A stretch of 64,000 bases of DNA from Paramacrobiotus metropolitanus (taxonomy: Eukaryota; Tardigrada; Eutardigrada; Parachela; Macrobiotidae), in NCBI RefSeq assembly GCF_019649055.1, contig NW_026570450.1:1-64000 (forward strand), given 5' to 3'. This document shows, in pieces, positions 35,391 to 46,989 of the stretch. Within the stretch, counting starts at the first letter, position 1; every line of letters begins with the position of its first letter. Under the pieces are notes generated by a model. That model saw only the letters and a program-made list of their open reading frames with translations. It was not told where the DNA came from and did no database searches. A program made the translations under genes and the position numbers.

Positions 35391-38389
35391 ATGCGCATTT
35401 CAAATTATTTATTGTGTACCATTTGCAGCAAGATTCCTCATTGGCTGCTTGGCCTACAGAATCCCACGGAAACCAAAGTTGTTACGGTTATCGTATCTTT
35501 CGGAATTTTCACAATTTTTTCTGATGATACTTGACATGCTGTCCGACTGTTGGGATATCTACAATATGTGGAAAGCCAATCCATACAAAATAATATTTAA
35601 ATGGCAGATTCTCATTTCCACAGTACTCGGTCTACCGGTTCTGGCATCGCTAGTTCGCGCGTTCCTTCTTGCACGCTTGCGGAGCGCACCGAATGTCCGA
35701 ACGAACTGGGGGAATACTACGGATCGACTGATCAGGAATGAAGAAAAAGTACTGGTGTTTTCGGAAGCTGCAACGGTGAACCGTGGTATCAAGGCTTGCG
35801 GACAGAGCTGCCAGACTGCAGCATTTTTCCAATCTTTTTGGGAAATATACCCATTAAGTGTCATAAGCAGGCAAGTTAGTTTAGTCGAAGCTTGTACTGT
35901 ATGCTTGCCTGGCCAATAATGTACCAACTGTAGCTACTAGCTATTCTCGCATTTTGCAGTCGCTCGTACCGTTGACTGATTCTTTCATGTACATGTACAG
36001 TGTATATACAAATTACTTGTACAAATTACTTATACACACAGACCTGCGCCTTATACAGTTATGCATGAAGAAGTAGTCCGTATTCACTCAATTATTCGTG
36101 TTACTCTTCGATGCCAATAAATTGTTCACGTAGATGTTGGACGTTTTGGACCGTATGGAAAAACCAGAAAAACAACCCTGAGGAGTTTCTACATTCATAC
36201 AATTATAAAAAGGATCCTAAATTCCAGCTTCTTCTCCTGCAAAAAGCTCAGCTTGATGAAATTAAATTCGAAGCCGCACCGCAGCTGGTCATTCAGTTAT
36301 TATTAGGCGCTTCAATCTGGGTGGCCACTCAGACGGCCCCGCCCGTTTGGAAATGGGGTGTCCTATTCCTCTCGTTCTTGTCCATCTCCAAATATTTTCC
36401 CTCTGTCAACCATTTGCCGGGAATCTGTGCATTCAACAACTGCATCTACGTCGAAAAGGATTATATCGAATGGAAGGAGCTGGTTGCGATGCTGAAACCA
36501 AATATCTATATCTACAGCGGAGCCTTTAGAAATTTTATTTACATCGTGTGCCGGTACAACCTGGTGGTGGCGTTGTGGTTGTACAACTGGCCGGCACTTG
36601 TGTATGTGACGGGGTTTCAAATGATCGTCATTGCGGCCGTTTTGTGTGCGTTGCACAAAAAGGAGTTTCATGAGGACAGCGAACCGTACGTCATGGCGAA
36701 CGGTATGGCCTTCTGTGCCGAATGGTTGTACGTGGTGGGCAACTTTCTGGTGACCCCGATTGCCACGACTATGACGAACCTCGGCATTCTTCTGGCTTTA
36801 TTTTGCAGGCGTGCAATTTCGTGGTGTACGCTGTTTTGTTTAAATTAGGATGGGGCCATCAAACCAGTGCAGTCCACATATCGGCCGATGTGGCTGAAGA
36901 CCACACGGTTTCTCTGCAACAGAACAGAGACTCGGATCGTGAATTTTATTTTATGGTGATATTTAATACCATAACCCTCATATCACTGCCCCTGCTATTG
37001 CTACTTATGGAGTGCTGCTGGAAACGTATGGATCAGTGGAGTCACTTCGACAATTGTGAACTCTGTAAAGGTGCGTAAGGCCGTCCGCTGGAGGCAGTTA
37101 ACGTTATGTTAAGTAATCAGTGGTTGACCGTATCGAGCCTCAGATGGGATTAGTACGGGTAGACCCTTCTTTACCAAACTCCAGGAACAAGCAGATGCAC
37201 TAACGTGATGAACAGGCTATAAAACAAGGTTAAACGAATTACGAATATTAGTTCAGTTTGCTTGAGAAAGTCTCTATTTATACCGTACTTCGGTAACTTC
37301 GCGTGGCTTTCTCCCATTACACAAGTTTTTAGCGTTCTTGTGTTTGCCATCTGCAATGCAGCGATCCCATATGGACGCAGTTTTGAGGGAATTTCTTGTG
37401 CTGCAGGTTTTCGTGCTCAGTTCTGTCAGTATCGGCCGTGCTGGTTGTGTGAATGGACTTATTGCCATGATCATCCTCTAGAGCAAAGTAAGATCCAGCG
37501 TAAGATACCTTTTATGAGGCCGTTTACACGGCAAGATGTGGATGATGTTGATTTTCCTGAACGGCGAAGCAATGAGGAAGGCGTGCAACTGCTCCCGAAT
37601 TCTACATACTCCAGCATATGTAAAATCTTGAAAATGCTTGGAGATGTACAGGTTACCGACGATGAGGACTTTCTACTGTGCCGAGGTCATTATAGGCACC
37701 TGCAACAATTGAAAAGCGCAAATTTAACAACGACCGTTAACGATAGCTACCGGTTTGATAACGCAAGTGTGGTGCTGGCAAATGTGCAAATAGATCACTC
37801 ACGGGGAAGTAAAGTTATGGAGTTAAGAAAGAATGGTGAGGAGGAACCTTGGAAGTTTAGGCTGGACCCTTTGGATATGTACAATTTTTTAGTTACGCTG
37901 TACTCGAATGAGCAACTATTGAACGCGCACATACCATATCAGTTGTTATTTAAGGCCCACGCTTACACGCAGGGTATTACAGCTGCTGTTTGCCAGAATG
38001 AGTGCTGGCGTCTTGTCAAACGGCTTCGGAAGGAGCATGTGTCCTGTTCAAAAGTCGCTTGCTGCTTATTTGTGCGCCCTGTTGACGAACTGATTGCACT
38101 GTTGCCGGCGCGGCTCGAGTTCCATCCTGTCTGCAGTCTAGAATACAAAACCCTGCTTGTTCAAGGAATTCTTCCTCCCAGCTCGGAGCTGACCCGGTTT
38201 GATTCATTCTACATGGATCGGCCGGGGATAGATCATAGAGCACTGGGGTATTTCGAAATAAAAACGGACGAAATGGATCTGGATACGGATCGCAGCATAG
38301 GCGAGATCATCAATGAAATTAGAAGGTTTCCACGCAGAATAGTATGTCCTTTGGAGCAAGTCTCAGCAAGAGAACGACAACCAGTTTAA
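35391..38389 (+). pseudogene. XK-related-like membrane protein, copy 2, with two indels
   Basis: Exons 35391-35870, 36134-37070 and 37407-38389 mirror the minus-strand gene at 14595-17593 in order, phase and sequence (DMLSDCWDIYNMW, EIKFEAAPQLVIQLLL, and the C-x2-C-x7-C-x4-C-x2-C tail cluster in CELC...YRPCWLCEW). Two single-base indels break the frame: one extra T in the run at 35515-35520, and one missing base in the TTTATTTTG run near 36800-36804. Both are in T runs, so sequencing error is a real alternative to pseudogenisation. Intron 1 is GC-AG (CAG/GCAAGT). The third exon is fully open for 328 codons and splice sites are intact, which argues for a functional or very recently broken gene. 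Confidence 0.7.
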
Positions 38390-39400
38390 TGGACAAACAC
38401 GATGGTATATGCCAAGACGATGCAACACCGGCAATAATAATGTAATAGTTTAATGGGTAATTGTTTTGAACAACGTTACCAAATTGTTTTGAACAACGCT
38501 ACCAATACCAACAACAAAGGTTTTTTGTACTGGTAGTGGTGTCGTAAGTTTTTACAGTAACTGCAGTACTAAATTGCAGACTGATGAAATTAATATAATT
38601 CTGTTTTCTTAGAATCTTTGTGTAGATATCATTATTTGTATTATAATTATTACGGCACAAGGGCCGATGACCCCATTATAAACCGATATTAAGCCAGTAG
38701 CAGCAAGCCTATTTACAAACATAAGCCTTACTTTCTAGTATGTGTACCCTTGGATGTTTCAATTACCTACATAGGTAGTTAGCATTTTAATAAAAGCAAA
38801 ACATCTAATGCTGCACATTCTGTATAAAAATGTGTAAAATGGTTTCACCGGTTTACAGCAGAAACTTCTTGCATTTACAATACTCTAATCTTTGTCAAAA
38901 ACAGCCCGGAATTACAACTGTCCGAACTGTATTAAAGCTAGAAGGAATTCACTGTACTACTCCCAGTTTTCCAGTACTCCAGCACTACTGTAGTGTAAAG
39001 AACTCGCATAGATACTTGCAATTTGTTTCTATAATGCCTCGTAAAAGCACTTATATACAAAACATAAGATTTGCATTCACTTGTATATATTTATATATTG
39101 TCAGTTTGTCACTTACATAATGTATATTTTTGTTTTTTTTGAAGTGCGCATTTAGATACAAGATTTATTGCTTTTATAATAGAAGGCAGATACATCGGCA
39201 AATGATTTTGTTACTAAAGAAGTCGAACTGTTACGATTTAATACGCGTACCACAGCAGCTGTACTGTATAGGCCATCTTGTATTTTACATACTGCAAACC
39301 ATATCCATACAAAATTTAAACATTCCCCAATTCCTTCTTGATACTGTATGTATTCACAACCGGTGGCGTTGCATTTGTGCATAAATTATCCCAGCATTCG
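38390..39400. other. Convergent intergenic region
   Basis: Lies between the 3' ends of the XK-like copy 2 and the minus-strand chitin-binding gene. AT-rich, no exon or repeat supported beyond a 20-base local duplication (TTGTTTTGAACAACG) near 38461-38500. Confidence 0.35.
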
Positions 39401-40859
39401 TCAATGTTCGGAACTATAATCGCCTTTAACATTATCCTTTTGCTTCTCTTTCTTTCCATTTGGCTCCTTTTCTTTCTCTTTGGCTTTCGTCTTTACCGCT
39501 TTCGTTTTAACCGCTTTCGTCTCCGCTCCGGCATAGTACAAATCCTGATCGTAGTGATCTCGCGGTGCATCGTAATAATACGACCGTGGGCTGTCATAAT
39601 TATAATTGTAGCTGTTTCCGTAAAAGTTTTGGTTTGGATACACGGGATTGCAGTAAGAATCCACCTTTATCAATAAACTGTACATGCATCTTTGTACCAA
39701 ACAAATTAAATCACAGGACCGCAAAATTAATCCTGTTGACATGCGGAGTCGCGGACATACCTGATTTGGCCAATCGCACACTTGGAGATAGTTGTTGAAC
39801 TTGAGCGAGGCCGGACAGTCCATCTTATCGAAACGTCCATCGGCCTGGCAGATGTGGAAGACACGGCAGTTGTACCCGGGATTGCCGTACATTCCCGGTG
39901 GGTGTCCGTAGCAACCCGGAGACTCGTAGCGGTAGATGGGACGGTTGTATGTCACTGGCCGGTAAGCCGGTCGATATTCGTACCTAACATAATTCAAAGT
40001 TTTTAGTGAAACAGTTTTGTCATGAGACATTTAAGTTCGGTCAATCTATTTGTACTGCTCGATCAGGAAAATGAAAAAGTCAACAAAAAAAGCTACTCGT
40101 ATAAAATGTTAAGGCAACCGTATAGAAACAGTATACTGAACAAGTATTTTGAGATATTTGCTAATCAGGAGCCCCCATAATCCCTTATCATACCAAATAC
40201 GTATTTCATAGACGCAAAATCGAGCGCACAGAACAAATATTATACAGCAGAAACAAGTAATCCGCTTCTATTGAATAAAAACTTATGAATACGGGATCGA
40301 CCACCTTCAAACGGAGATTCATAAATACCGTAGATAGGCGACGGATTTGTAAACAGATATTAATATATAAGATAGGTTTATTGCTTATGCAGAGATTATC
40401 TTAAAATTAGCCGGCAAATTATGATTGCCAAACATTAGCTTTCCTGCCTTGGATACAAATACTTTATGCTGCACGTTAAACTGGCAAATTAGCTTCCGAA
40501 CTTAACATGTTACAGTGTGTACCTGGCATATCTCGGTCGGTAAGCCGGTCGATAAGACGGTCGATATAAACTGTAGCTACAAAACAAATCAGCTTAATCC
40601 TCATCCAGCATGAACCCAACAACACGAACACCGGCACAACATACTGCCTTAACGGATATCCGCTCTCCGCTGCCTCGAAGAACCGGGCGCTACTCGAGGC
40701 ATTCCGCTTGGCCCCAGGATTCCCACTCCGGCCCACCTTCTTTATAGAGAACGCCGGATTTTTCCTGACCCGTTTAAGTTGATCGGCCCAGGAATACTTG
40801 GCATGCACGGCATTCCACGACACCATAAACAACGCCAATGTGGCTATTCCACAGCGCAT
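39401..40859 (-). CDS. Secreted chitin-binding (CBM14) protein with YRP repeats
   Basis: Minus-strand exons 40859-40648, 40576-40523, 39983-39761 and 39664-39401 join in phases 2, 2 and 0 into 250 residues. Residues 1 to about 20 are a signal peptide. The short second exon and the start of the third encode YRP repeats (YRPSYRPAYRPRY and more), a pattern seen in cuticle proteins. One CBM14 domain spans Cys113 to Cys168 (YGNPGYNCRVFHICQADGR, FNNYLQVCDWPNQ, then VDSYC). The tail is Tyr/Asn-rich and then Lys/Glu-rich. Intron 1 needs a GC donor (AAG/GCAGTA) to keep phase. The domain resembles the gene at 9914 more than the one at 11922. A TATA box lies at 40991-40997. Confidence 0.8.
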
Positions 40860-40990
40860 GATGGAGACCGATTAATCCGCTATCTGATAAAGAAGGCGCT
40901 ACAATGTATCAGACAGTGGGCTTAACATGCCAACAGAACACTAGTCCGCTTAGTCGCACACTAACCATCCCCGCTCTTCTCGCCTCTCTA

Positions 40991-40997
40991 ATTTATA
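40991..40997 (-). promoter_or_regulatory. TATA box of the 39401-40859 gene
   Basis: TATAAAT on the minus strand, about 130 bases upstream of the ATG. Position is plausible; no other promoter element was identified. Confidence 0.4.
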
Positions 40998-42722
40998 AAA
41001 TGCCAACCAGCTCCGACGGTTACCACTGCAGGCACTGCTGTATCTTCACACCCCGCGGCCCACATTCGCCATTGTGGGGGGATTGTTAGTCCGTTTGGTC
41101 GGCGCGTCGGTGTATTAGGCGATAACGTAATCAACATTGATGGGAATTATGTCCGAACGGCTGTCTGTATTAATAAGCGAATAGCCTACGCACCGCAATA
41201 ATCAACAATTATACATATACAACGAGCCACCACCGTCTTTTCCCCCGGCATCGCTGTTGTCCGCGTAAATGACCTCCAAGGTTTGGACAAAGATGCGCTG
41301 ATGCAGCAGACGGCGTCACTTGTAGTGGACACTCATAATTAAGTTGACTTAAAGCGATTGCTGCCGCTGATTGTTTGCTCTTTATTGATGCGACGTGTTG
41401 AGTGGTCAGGTGCCGGTTTTGTTGTGTGGCTGGATATGAGACCAGGCAGATGCTGTACCGGTTCTGTGTCAACACCGTGGTTAACGTGACTCGAGTAATC
41501 GTTGTTTGTGGTTATTGTTTAGGCAGCTGTTCAGGACTGTAGTGTGTTAAGCTACCTAAGTTTGTGTGTGATCATAATTAAAATGTACTTTTAGCCATTC
41601 ATTGGTCGCTTAACAGTAAAATTAATGGCACCTGTACCGGCTTTTCGTAAAGACTGTTAATCCTGTCCATGCAGAAACTTCGACTGCAAGAGAAAAGATA
41701 TTAAAATTATTTAGAAAACAGGGAGGTGGCTTAAATACATAAATTAACCACTGCGAAACTCTGTACTGGCGTATTACGTAAAGACTAATTAATGTATCGG
41801 TAATATCATTATTATTTATACAAACAAATATAGGATTATGATTATAAGTGGTTTTGCCGGGTAAGACAAAACCAGACAAAAGTGTATCATCAATTTTTAG
41901 GTAATCACTTACACCTGAAAGGCCACGCCACTTTGAACCCTGCTTGCACATTTGAAAAAATCTGGAACAACTACCGCGCTCGCTCTCTGTCCGAGAATAC
42001 GTTCGTAAAAAATTTCACGAGACTGTGTCAATAGTGTAAACTACTGATGGTTTATGGTGGTGAATGGCCTTTACTAATTGCTAACTCAGATGCGACGCTA
42101 ACCCAATCGACCTGACCACGTTGACCTTTATTAGCTAACCAAAACACAGTCACTGAACCACTGAACTACTATCAGACTGTAGAAAACCTTCCATAGAAAA
42201 TATTCCACTATCCAACAGCTAAAAGGCGATAACTAACTCTCTTCACATTTGCTCTTCTTCCATCACACTCAACAGTGATCTTCCATGCATTTTACAAAAC
42301 ACACAAATGACACGCCTCTAAAATAATATGTACTCGTAGACAAAACATTGGACAAGTTTTTATCGACCACTTTTTAGGGATTAAAGTCCACTTAACACGG
42401 ACACTTTCTGGCCACTTCCTTGGTCTTCTTCCTGTGGTTTCTCATAGGACAATCTCAGCACCCTTAGTCCCTTACATATGTACTCCGATTATTGCTGTCT
42501 GTTGTCTGTCCACAATGTACTTATACCAATCGATAAGGCAATGAAATGATTCATACACACTGATCCCTTCCGGCCATATCACGATATGACTGTCCATACA
42601 AACTGTACTTCTACCAGTCATACATACTCATGACAACTGCATTTTAAAATGGGTGATTATTAAATCAAGATTTTGTACAAATGAATTTGTACAAAATTAA
42701 TCTTGGAGTGTGTAAGGCAGCT
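40998..42722. other. Intergenic region, no gene seen
   Basis: No exon is supported on either strand. Frames at about 41209-41475 and 41622-41951 (minus) lack motifs, splice context or paralogues. Confidence 0.35.
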
Positions 42723-42726
42723 GTTA

Positions 42727-42790
42727 GCTGGATTTATCATGCAGTAGCGATCAGTTTCGGCAGCTAGCCAGAACTCTATCTCTTTAATCA
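42727..42790. repeat. 60-base repeat, copy 1 of 3
   Basis: Shares GCTGG, TTTATCATGCAGTAGCGATC, AGTTTC, CAGC and AGCCAGAACTCTATCT with copies at about 58057-58120 and 60902-60967. Each copy lies near a serpin or LRR gene unit, so it may be a marker of the repeated segment. Confidence 0.6.
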
Positions 42791-43078
42791 AAATACACGT
42801 AACGAGATGTCTTTTGCAGCAGGTTTATCAAAATCCTGTTTGTACCTTCTGTTAAGCTTTAAACGTTACGAGATTCTTTCTGCTGATAATGTCCCCAGAC
42901 ATCCAGTTTATGACTCATGGGGGCAACAGTCGAATTAAATTAATAAACTATCTCGTTTCGACGCCGAAAGGTATGTACTGTATATCCGACTGCTGTCTGC
43001 TGGTATAATATGTAAAAACATGTTGTAAAATTGGCCAGATGGAAACACCGTCTCTACCAAAGTGGCATATCGTTCAAC

Positions 43079-44396
43079 ATGGCAAGCCGCAGTATATCGG
43101 TGAACCTGCCAAGTCTGGCGTTTAACCAGCTGTTAGACACCAACGTTGCCCAGCTGTACAGCGCGGCCACCGCCCTGAAACCTGATGGAAATCTGGCGTT
43201 GTCCCCTCTGTCCATTCTGTATGCGAGCGCGCTGATGTACATTGGCTCATCCGGATCCACTAAATCCAATTTGGACAAGAGCTTCCATTTCGACCAGTAT
43301 TTCAGCAGCAATGCCGACTCCGTGCTCTCCGCCTTCTCCACATCCATGGCCAACTTTACCTCGGTCAAAACTGATGGTGATCCCTTCGTTATCAATTTGG
43401 CTAACGGTATATTTTTGCAAAAAGGCGCGCCGTTTGTCAGCAAATTCAAAGATGCCGCTGTTTCCAAATTGAAATCCGAAGCTCAGTTCAAGGATTTCCG
43501 AACCGGCGCCGAGAAAGCCCGAGGAGAAATTAACACGTGGGTGTCAGACAAGACAAACGGGCGCATTAAAGATCTGTTGCCTGCTGTCTCAGCGGATACC
43601 ATTGCGATACTGGTCAACGCCCTGTACTTCAAGGGCAGCTGGGAATCCTGGGCGAAATTTGATCCCAATCTCACCGAAAAGAAGGACTTCACGCTGCTTA
43701 ACGGACAGAAGACCAAGGTGGACATGATGCAGAGTTTTCAATACTCGCTTGCGTATGCTGAAGATTCTGCTTTAGATGCCAAATATATTGAGTACACCTA
43801 CACGAATAACCTCGGCGCCATGCTTTTCTTGTTACCCAATAAGAAAAACGGAGTGCGCGCACTGGAAAAAAAACTAACGGCCGGCATTTTCAATACTCTG
43901 AAGAAAAAAGCTAAAGAAGAGCGAGTGTCCCTGCAGATCCCCAAGTTCAAAGTGGAAACGAGTTTCGATCTGAAGATGCTTTTGCAGAAGATCGGCGTAA
44001 AGGAGGCTTTTGATCAAAACAGCGCTGATTTCTCCAACATGACTCCGCAAAAGCCGGTGTGGATTGGCACTGCCTCGCACAAAACATTTGTCGGTAAGAG
44101 TGCATCTGTTTTAAAGAAACCGGTTACTGACAGCAAGTTATTTAATTTATTCTACAGAGAAGCCGGTTGTTGCTTACTTAATTCTGGAAATAATTAATGT
44201 ATGTCTGTTTTGTTTGACAGAAATTGATGAGCAAGGCACGGAAGCCGCGGCGGCCAGTGCTTTCGAAATGATGGCCGGAGCATCATTGCAAGAAGAACCA
44301 CCGAAAGAATTTATTGCCGATCATCCGTTCATCTTCGCCATCCGCCACAATCCAACCAATGCCATACTTTTCCTCGGTCGCGTGGAAACATTTTAG
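43079..44396 (+). CDS. Inhibitory-type serpin, copy A
   Basis: Exons 43079-44093 and 44221-44396 join in phase 1 into 396 residues, the usual serpin length. Serpin hallmarks are present: [16 protein letters not shown] near the N terminus, [19 protein letters not shown], the breach/shutter sequences, and [21 protein letters not shown] at the C terminus. The hinge [14 protein letters not shown] (residues 339-352) is of the inhibitory type. Counting from the hinge puts P1 at Gly358 and P1' at Ala359, within EMMAGASLQ. No signal peptide is visible from MASRS, so it may act inside cells like ov-serpins. A leader intron with donor AAAG/GTATGT near 42970 is possible. AATAAA follows at 44548. Copy B at 54230 is collinear. 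Confidence 0.92.
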
Positions 44397-44547
44397 CGTG
44401 CGTTTGAATAGCCCGCTAAACAAATTGTTTTTTTCCAAACTTTCTTTAACGCTGGCTTGGGTAGCAAAAAAGCTTGATCAAATATTCAGCCGTTGAAAAG
44501 TCCTTAAAATTATTCGTAACTCCCTCAGCTGGATTGCGGCCATCAGC

Positions 44548-44553
44548 AATAAA
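44548..44553 (+). terminator. Poly(A) signal of serpin A
   Basis: AATAAA 152 bases after the stop; the matching signal in serpin B is at 55700-55705. Confidence 0.6.
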
Positions 44554-44688
44554 GAATCTTAGCGTAGACCGACACCATATAATAATTGTGATATAAAAGA
44601 TACACTGGCAGCAGTAAATCGTATCCAGCATAACTGATAACACGGTCATCAGACACACGGATAATGCAAAGTGTGAGCAGTAAACATT

Positions 44689-46615
44689 TGTAAGAGACAG
44701 AAAAGTGGATGGTGGGTGTCCCGTGAAATCGCATCCACCAATAATAAGGACCACCATGCTGCCAAAATCCGGCAGAAAGATAGATGACGTTCGGCAGAGA
44801 TGCAGAATGCGGGATGGTGTGCAGTTATGGCGAGCGGCTGGGGTAAAAAGACAGTCACCTTCATTTTGATCGTTTTATTCGAAACTTCACTTTCTTCACC
44901 TTTCTTTCTTCATTTTCTTCGCTTTTTTCATTTTCACTTCCTTCACTTTCTTTACTTTCTTCACTTGCTTCGCTTTCATCACATTCTTCACTTTCGTCGC
45001 TTCACTTATTTCAGTTAGCAAATTTCTTCATTTCTTTAAGTTTTTCGCTGCTTCTCTTTCTTACGTATTGCTCCTGTGCGATACCTAACTAAAGCAAAGT
45101 GAGTTGCTCAGAATCAATTACAGAAACCTTGGTTAATGCAGTAACAAGCAGCAGTAAACATTTTGCAAAAGTGCAACACTTAACAGTACGTCGCAATAAC
45201 GCAACAATAACATCTGAAAATTTGCAAATTTATATTCCTCACACCATTTTATTCTCGGCATGGAAGAAGTCGACGAAGGAACAGATCTCAGTGTCCGTTT
45301 CTTGGATAATATACCTGATGTCATGATGACAATCCGAAATCTTTGAGACGTGCTTTTCTCCCGATGGCTCGGCAGTCGGCACAATTACTTTACAGTCTAC
45401 GATATTTATTAAAGTTAAAAAAAATTTATAGGCACCCATTTTCATCCCCGTATACCTTGTTTAATATTTTTTTTATTATTGTAATCCTTTATTAGTAAAA
45501 TGTCAGGCCGCTTTGCAAATTTTTTCTTGAAAATATACGCTTCCTACTTACGTACATGCCGGCTTCAAAACTCTGCACTGCTTGCTGAGACATAAGTACC
45601 GGTAATCGTGTTCAGTCGTTAACAGTTTATACTCGTAAATTCTGGACAGTTGAAAACAAGTAATATCGTAATTTACTAATAATCTCTTCTGAACTTTTTT
45701 TAAACACCAACTTTTTCCCCCAGAGAGATTACTTCCATTCTTTGGAAGACGCCTTTTAACATACAGGTCTATGGGAGGCTGCTCTTGTTTTGAAGTCATC
45801 ACGAACACTGATAGCATAAAATTCTTTTATTAGCCAGTAACAATACCTCGGGGTCTGTTAATAGCTTTGAAAAAGTTTGCACTAAAACATCTGCTGCTGG
45901 ATTTTTTATGGATATCGTTATCAAATCGTTATTAAATGACCGCTACCCCCTTCCAATGAACACCGCTTAACTCGATACTGGCACATCAAAACGCAACTAT
46001 TATAGTACTCGTATTTATATATCCGCGAGAAAAAGTTCATACAATGGAAAAGTAAGAAAAAGAAAATGACATATGTATTTTATAATTTATTTCCAAAAGT
46101 GCCCGACCTTGCCGAAGCAGGCCTTTAATCCTTGAAATACTGTACCGGTACCTATTGTACTTTACTTGTTGAAAATAGCAGTTACATTCTGTCGGCTGTC
46201 CATTCGCAAAACTAGTTACTATTATCATAAAGGTATGCAAAAAATACGGCTGGGTAAGTACGGATCGTTATTTCTAATGAAGTAAGTGAAACAAATGAAA
46301 TAAGTAAAGTAAGTCAAGTAAGTCAAGTAAGTAAAGTAAGTAAAGTAAGTAAAGCAAGTAAAACAAGTAAAACAAATAAAGCAAGTAAAGTAAGTGAAGA
46401 AAGTGAAAGTAAAGTGAAGAAAAAATGAAGAACAGTGAAGAAGGTGAAGTCTCGAACAGAACGATCAAAATGAAAGTAACTGCCTTTTTACCCCAGCCGC
46501 TCGCCATATGCAGTTGTGTATCACTGCCGAACCTCATCTACCTTTCTCTTTCTGTAGGGCTTCGGCTGAAAGATGGATGCGATTTCATTGATTATCCACC
46601 GTCCTGCCGACTACA
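44689..46615. mobile_element. 1.9-kb nested inverted-repeat element after serpin A
   Basis: The outer ends (TGTAAGAGACAGAAAAGTGG and, reversed, TGTAGTCGGCAGGACGGTGG) correspond to those of the 129-base element after serpin B. Inside, a second inverted repeat is formed by about 44824-44950 and 46400-46512: CGAGCGGCTGGGGTAAAAAG, then a match encoding no protein, then pyrimidine-rich (CTTCA/CTTTC)n on the left and purine-rich (GTAAA/AAGTA)n on the right. The interior from about 45010 to 46260 is non-coding. It is a foldback-type element without visible transposase. Confidence 0.65.
46280..46440. repeat. Low-complexity AAGTA/GTAAA repeat
   Basis: A long purine-rich tract of AAGTAAGTAAAG-type units that forms part of the right inner arm of the 44689-46615 element. 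It is the approximate complement of the CTTCACTTTC tract at 44885-45000. Confidence 0.7.
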
Positions 46616-46709
46616 GATGTTCATTTCTATTGTGCGCATTATAAGTATGTCTCGTCTGAATGATCATAACTTTTTTTAGTCATGCAAGTAACTAACCAGA
46701 ATGTTTTAC

Positions 46710-46810
46710 CGTAGTCTAGCCGACTCTATCTGAACAGACAAGATACAGAGTAGAGAGGTCCAGCCGCGCATATGTTAAAGCCTTCGCCGATCAAAATCAG
46801 CTAGACTACG
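46710..46810. mobile_element. 101-base MITE with target-site duplication
   Basis: Perfect 11-base terminal inverted repeats CGTAGTCTAGC/GCTAGACTACG bound a 101-base insert. GTTTTAC is repeated on both sides (46703-46709 and 46811-46817). The duplicated region after serpin B has a single uninterrupted GTTTTACCGATCC at about 56034-56046, the empty site. Confidence 0.85.
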
Positions 46811-46989
46811 GTTTTACCGATCCAAGCATACGACTGCTACCCACAGTGCATGACAATGCCGCACGCAAATAGTGAGTGAAACACTATGATATTTTCACTA
46901 CATACACTGAAAGTCTGAAGCTGGTTAAACAGTTTTAAAATGTAAATGTCACTGATCAAAAGCCGTTATTTTCCGGAAGCAATAACAAT

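Noticed and set aside
44158-44220. Alternative splice acceptor in the serpin A intron adding 21 residues in frame
   Set aside because: In serpin B the same acceptor would leave 65 bases and break the frame, so it is not conserved.
44800-45018. Leu/Phe/His-rich open frame
   Set aside because: It is the translation of a pyrimidine-rich tandem repeat inside a foldback element.
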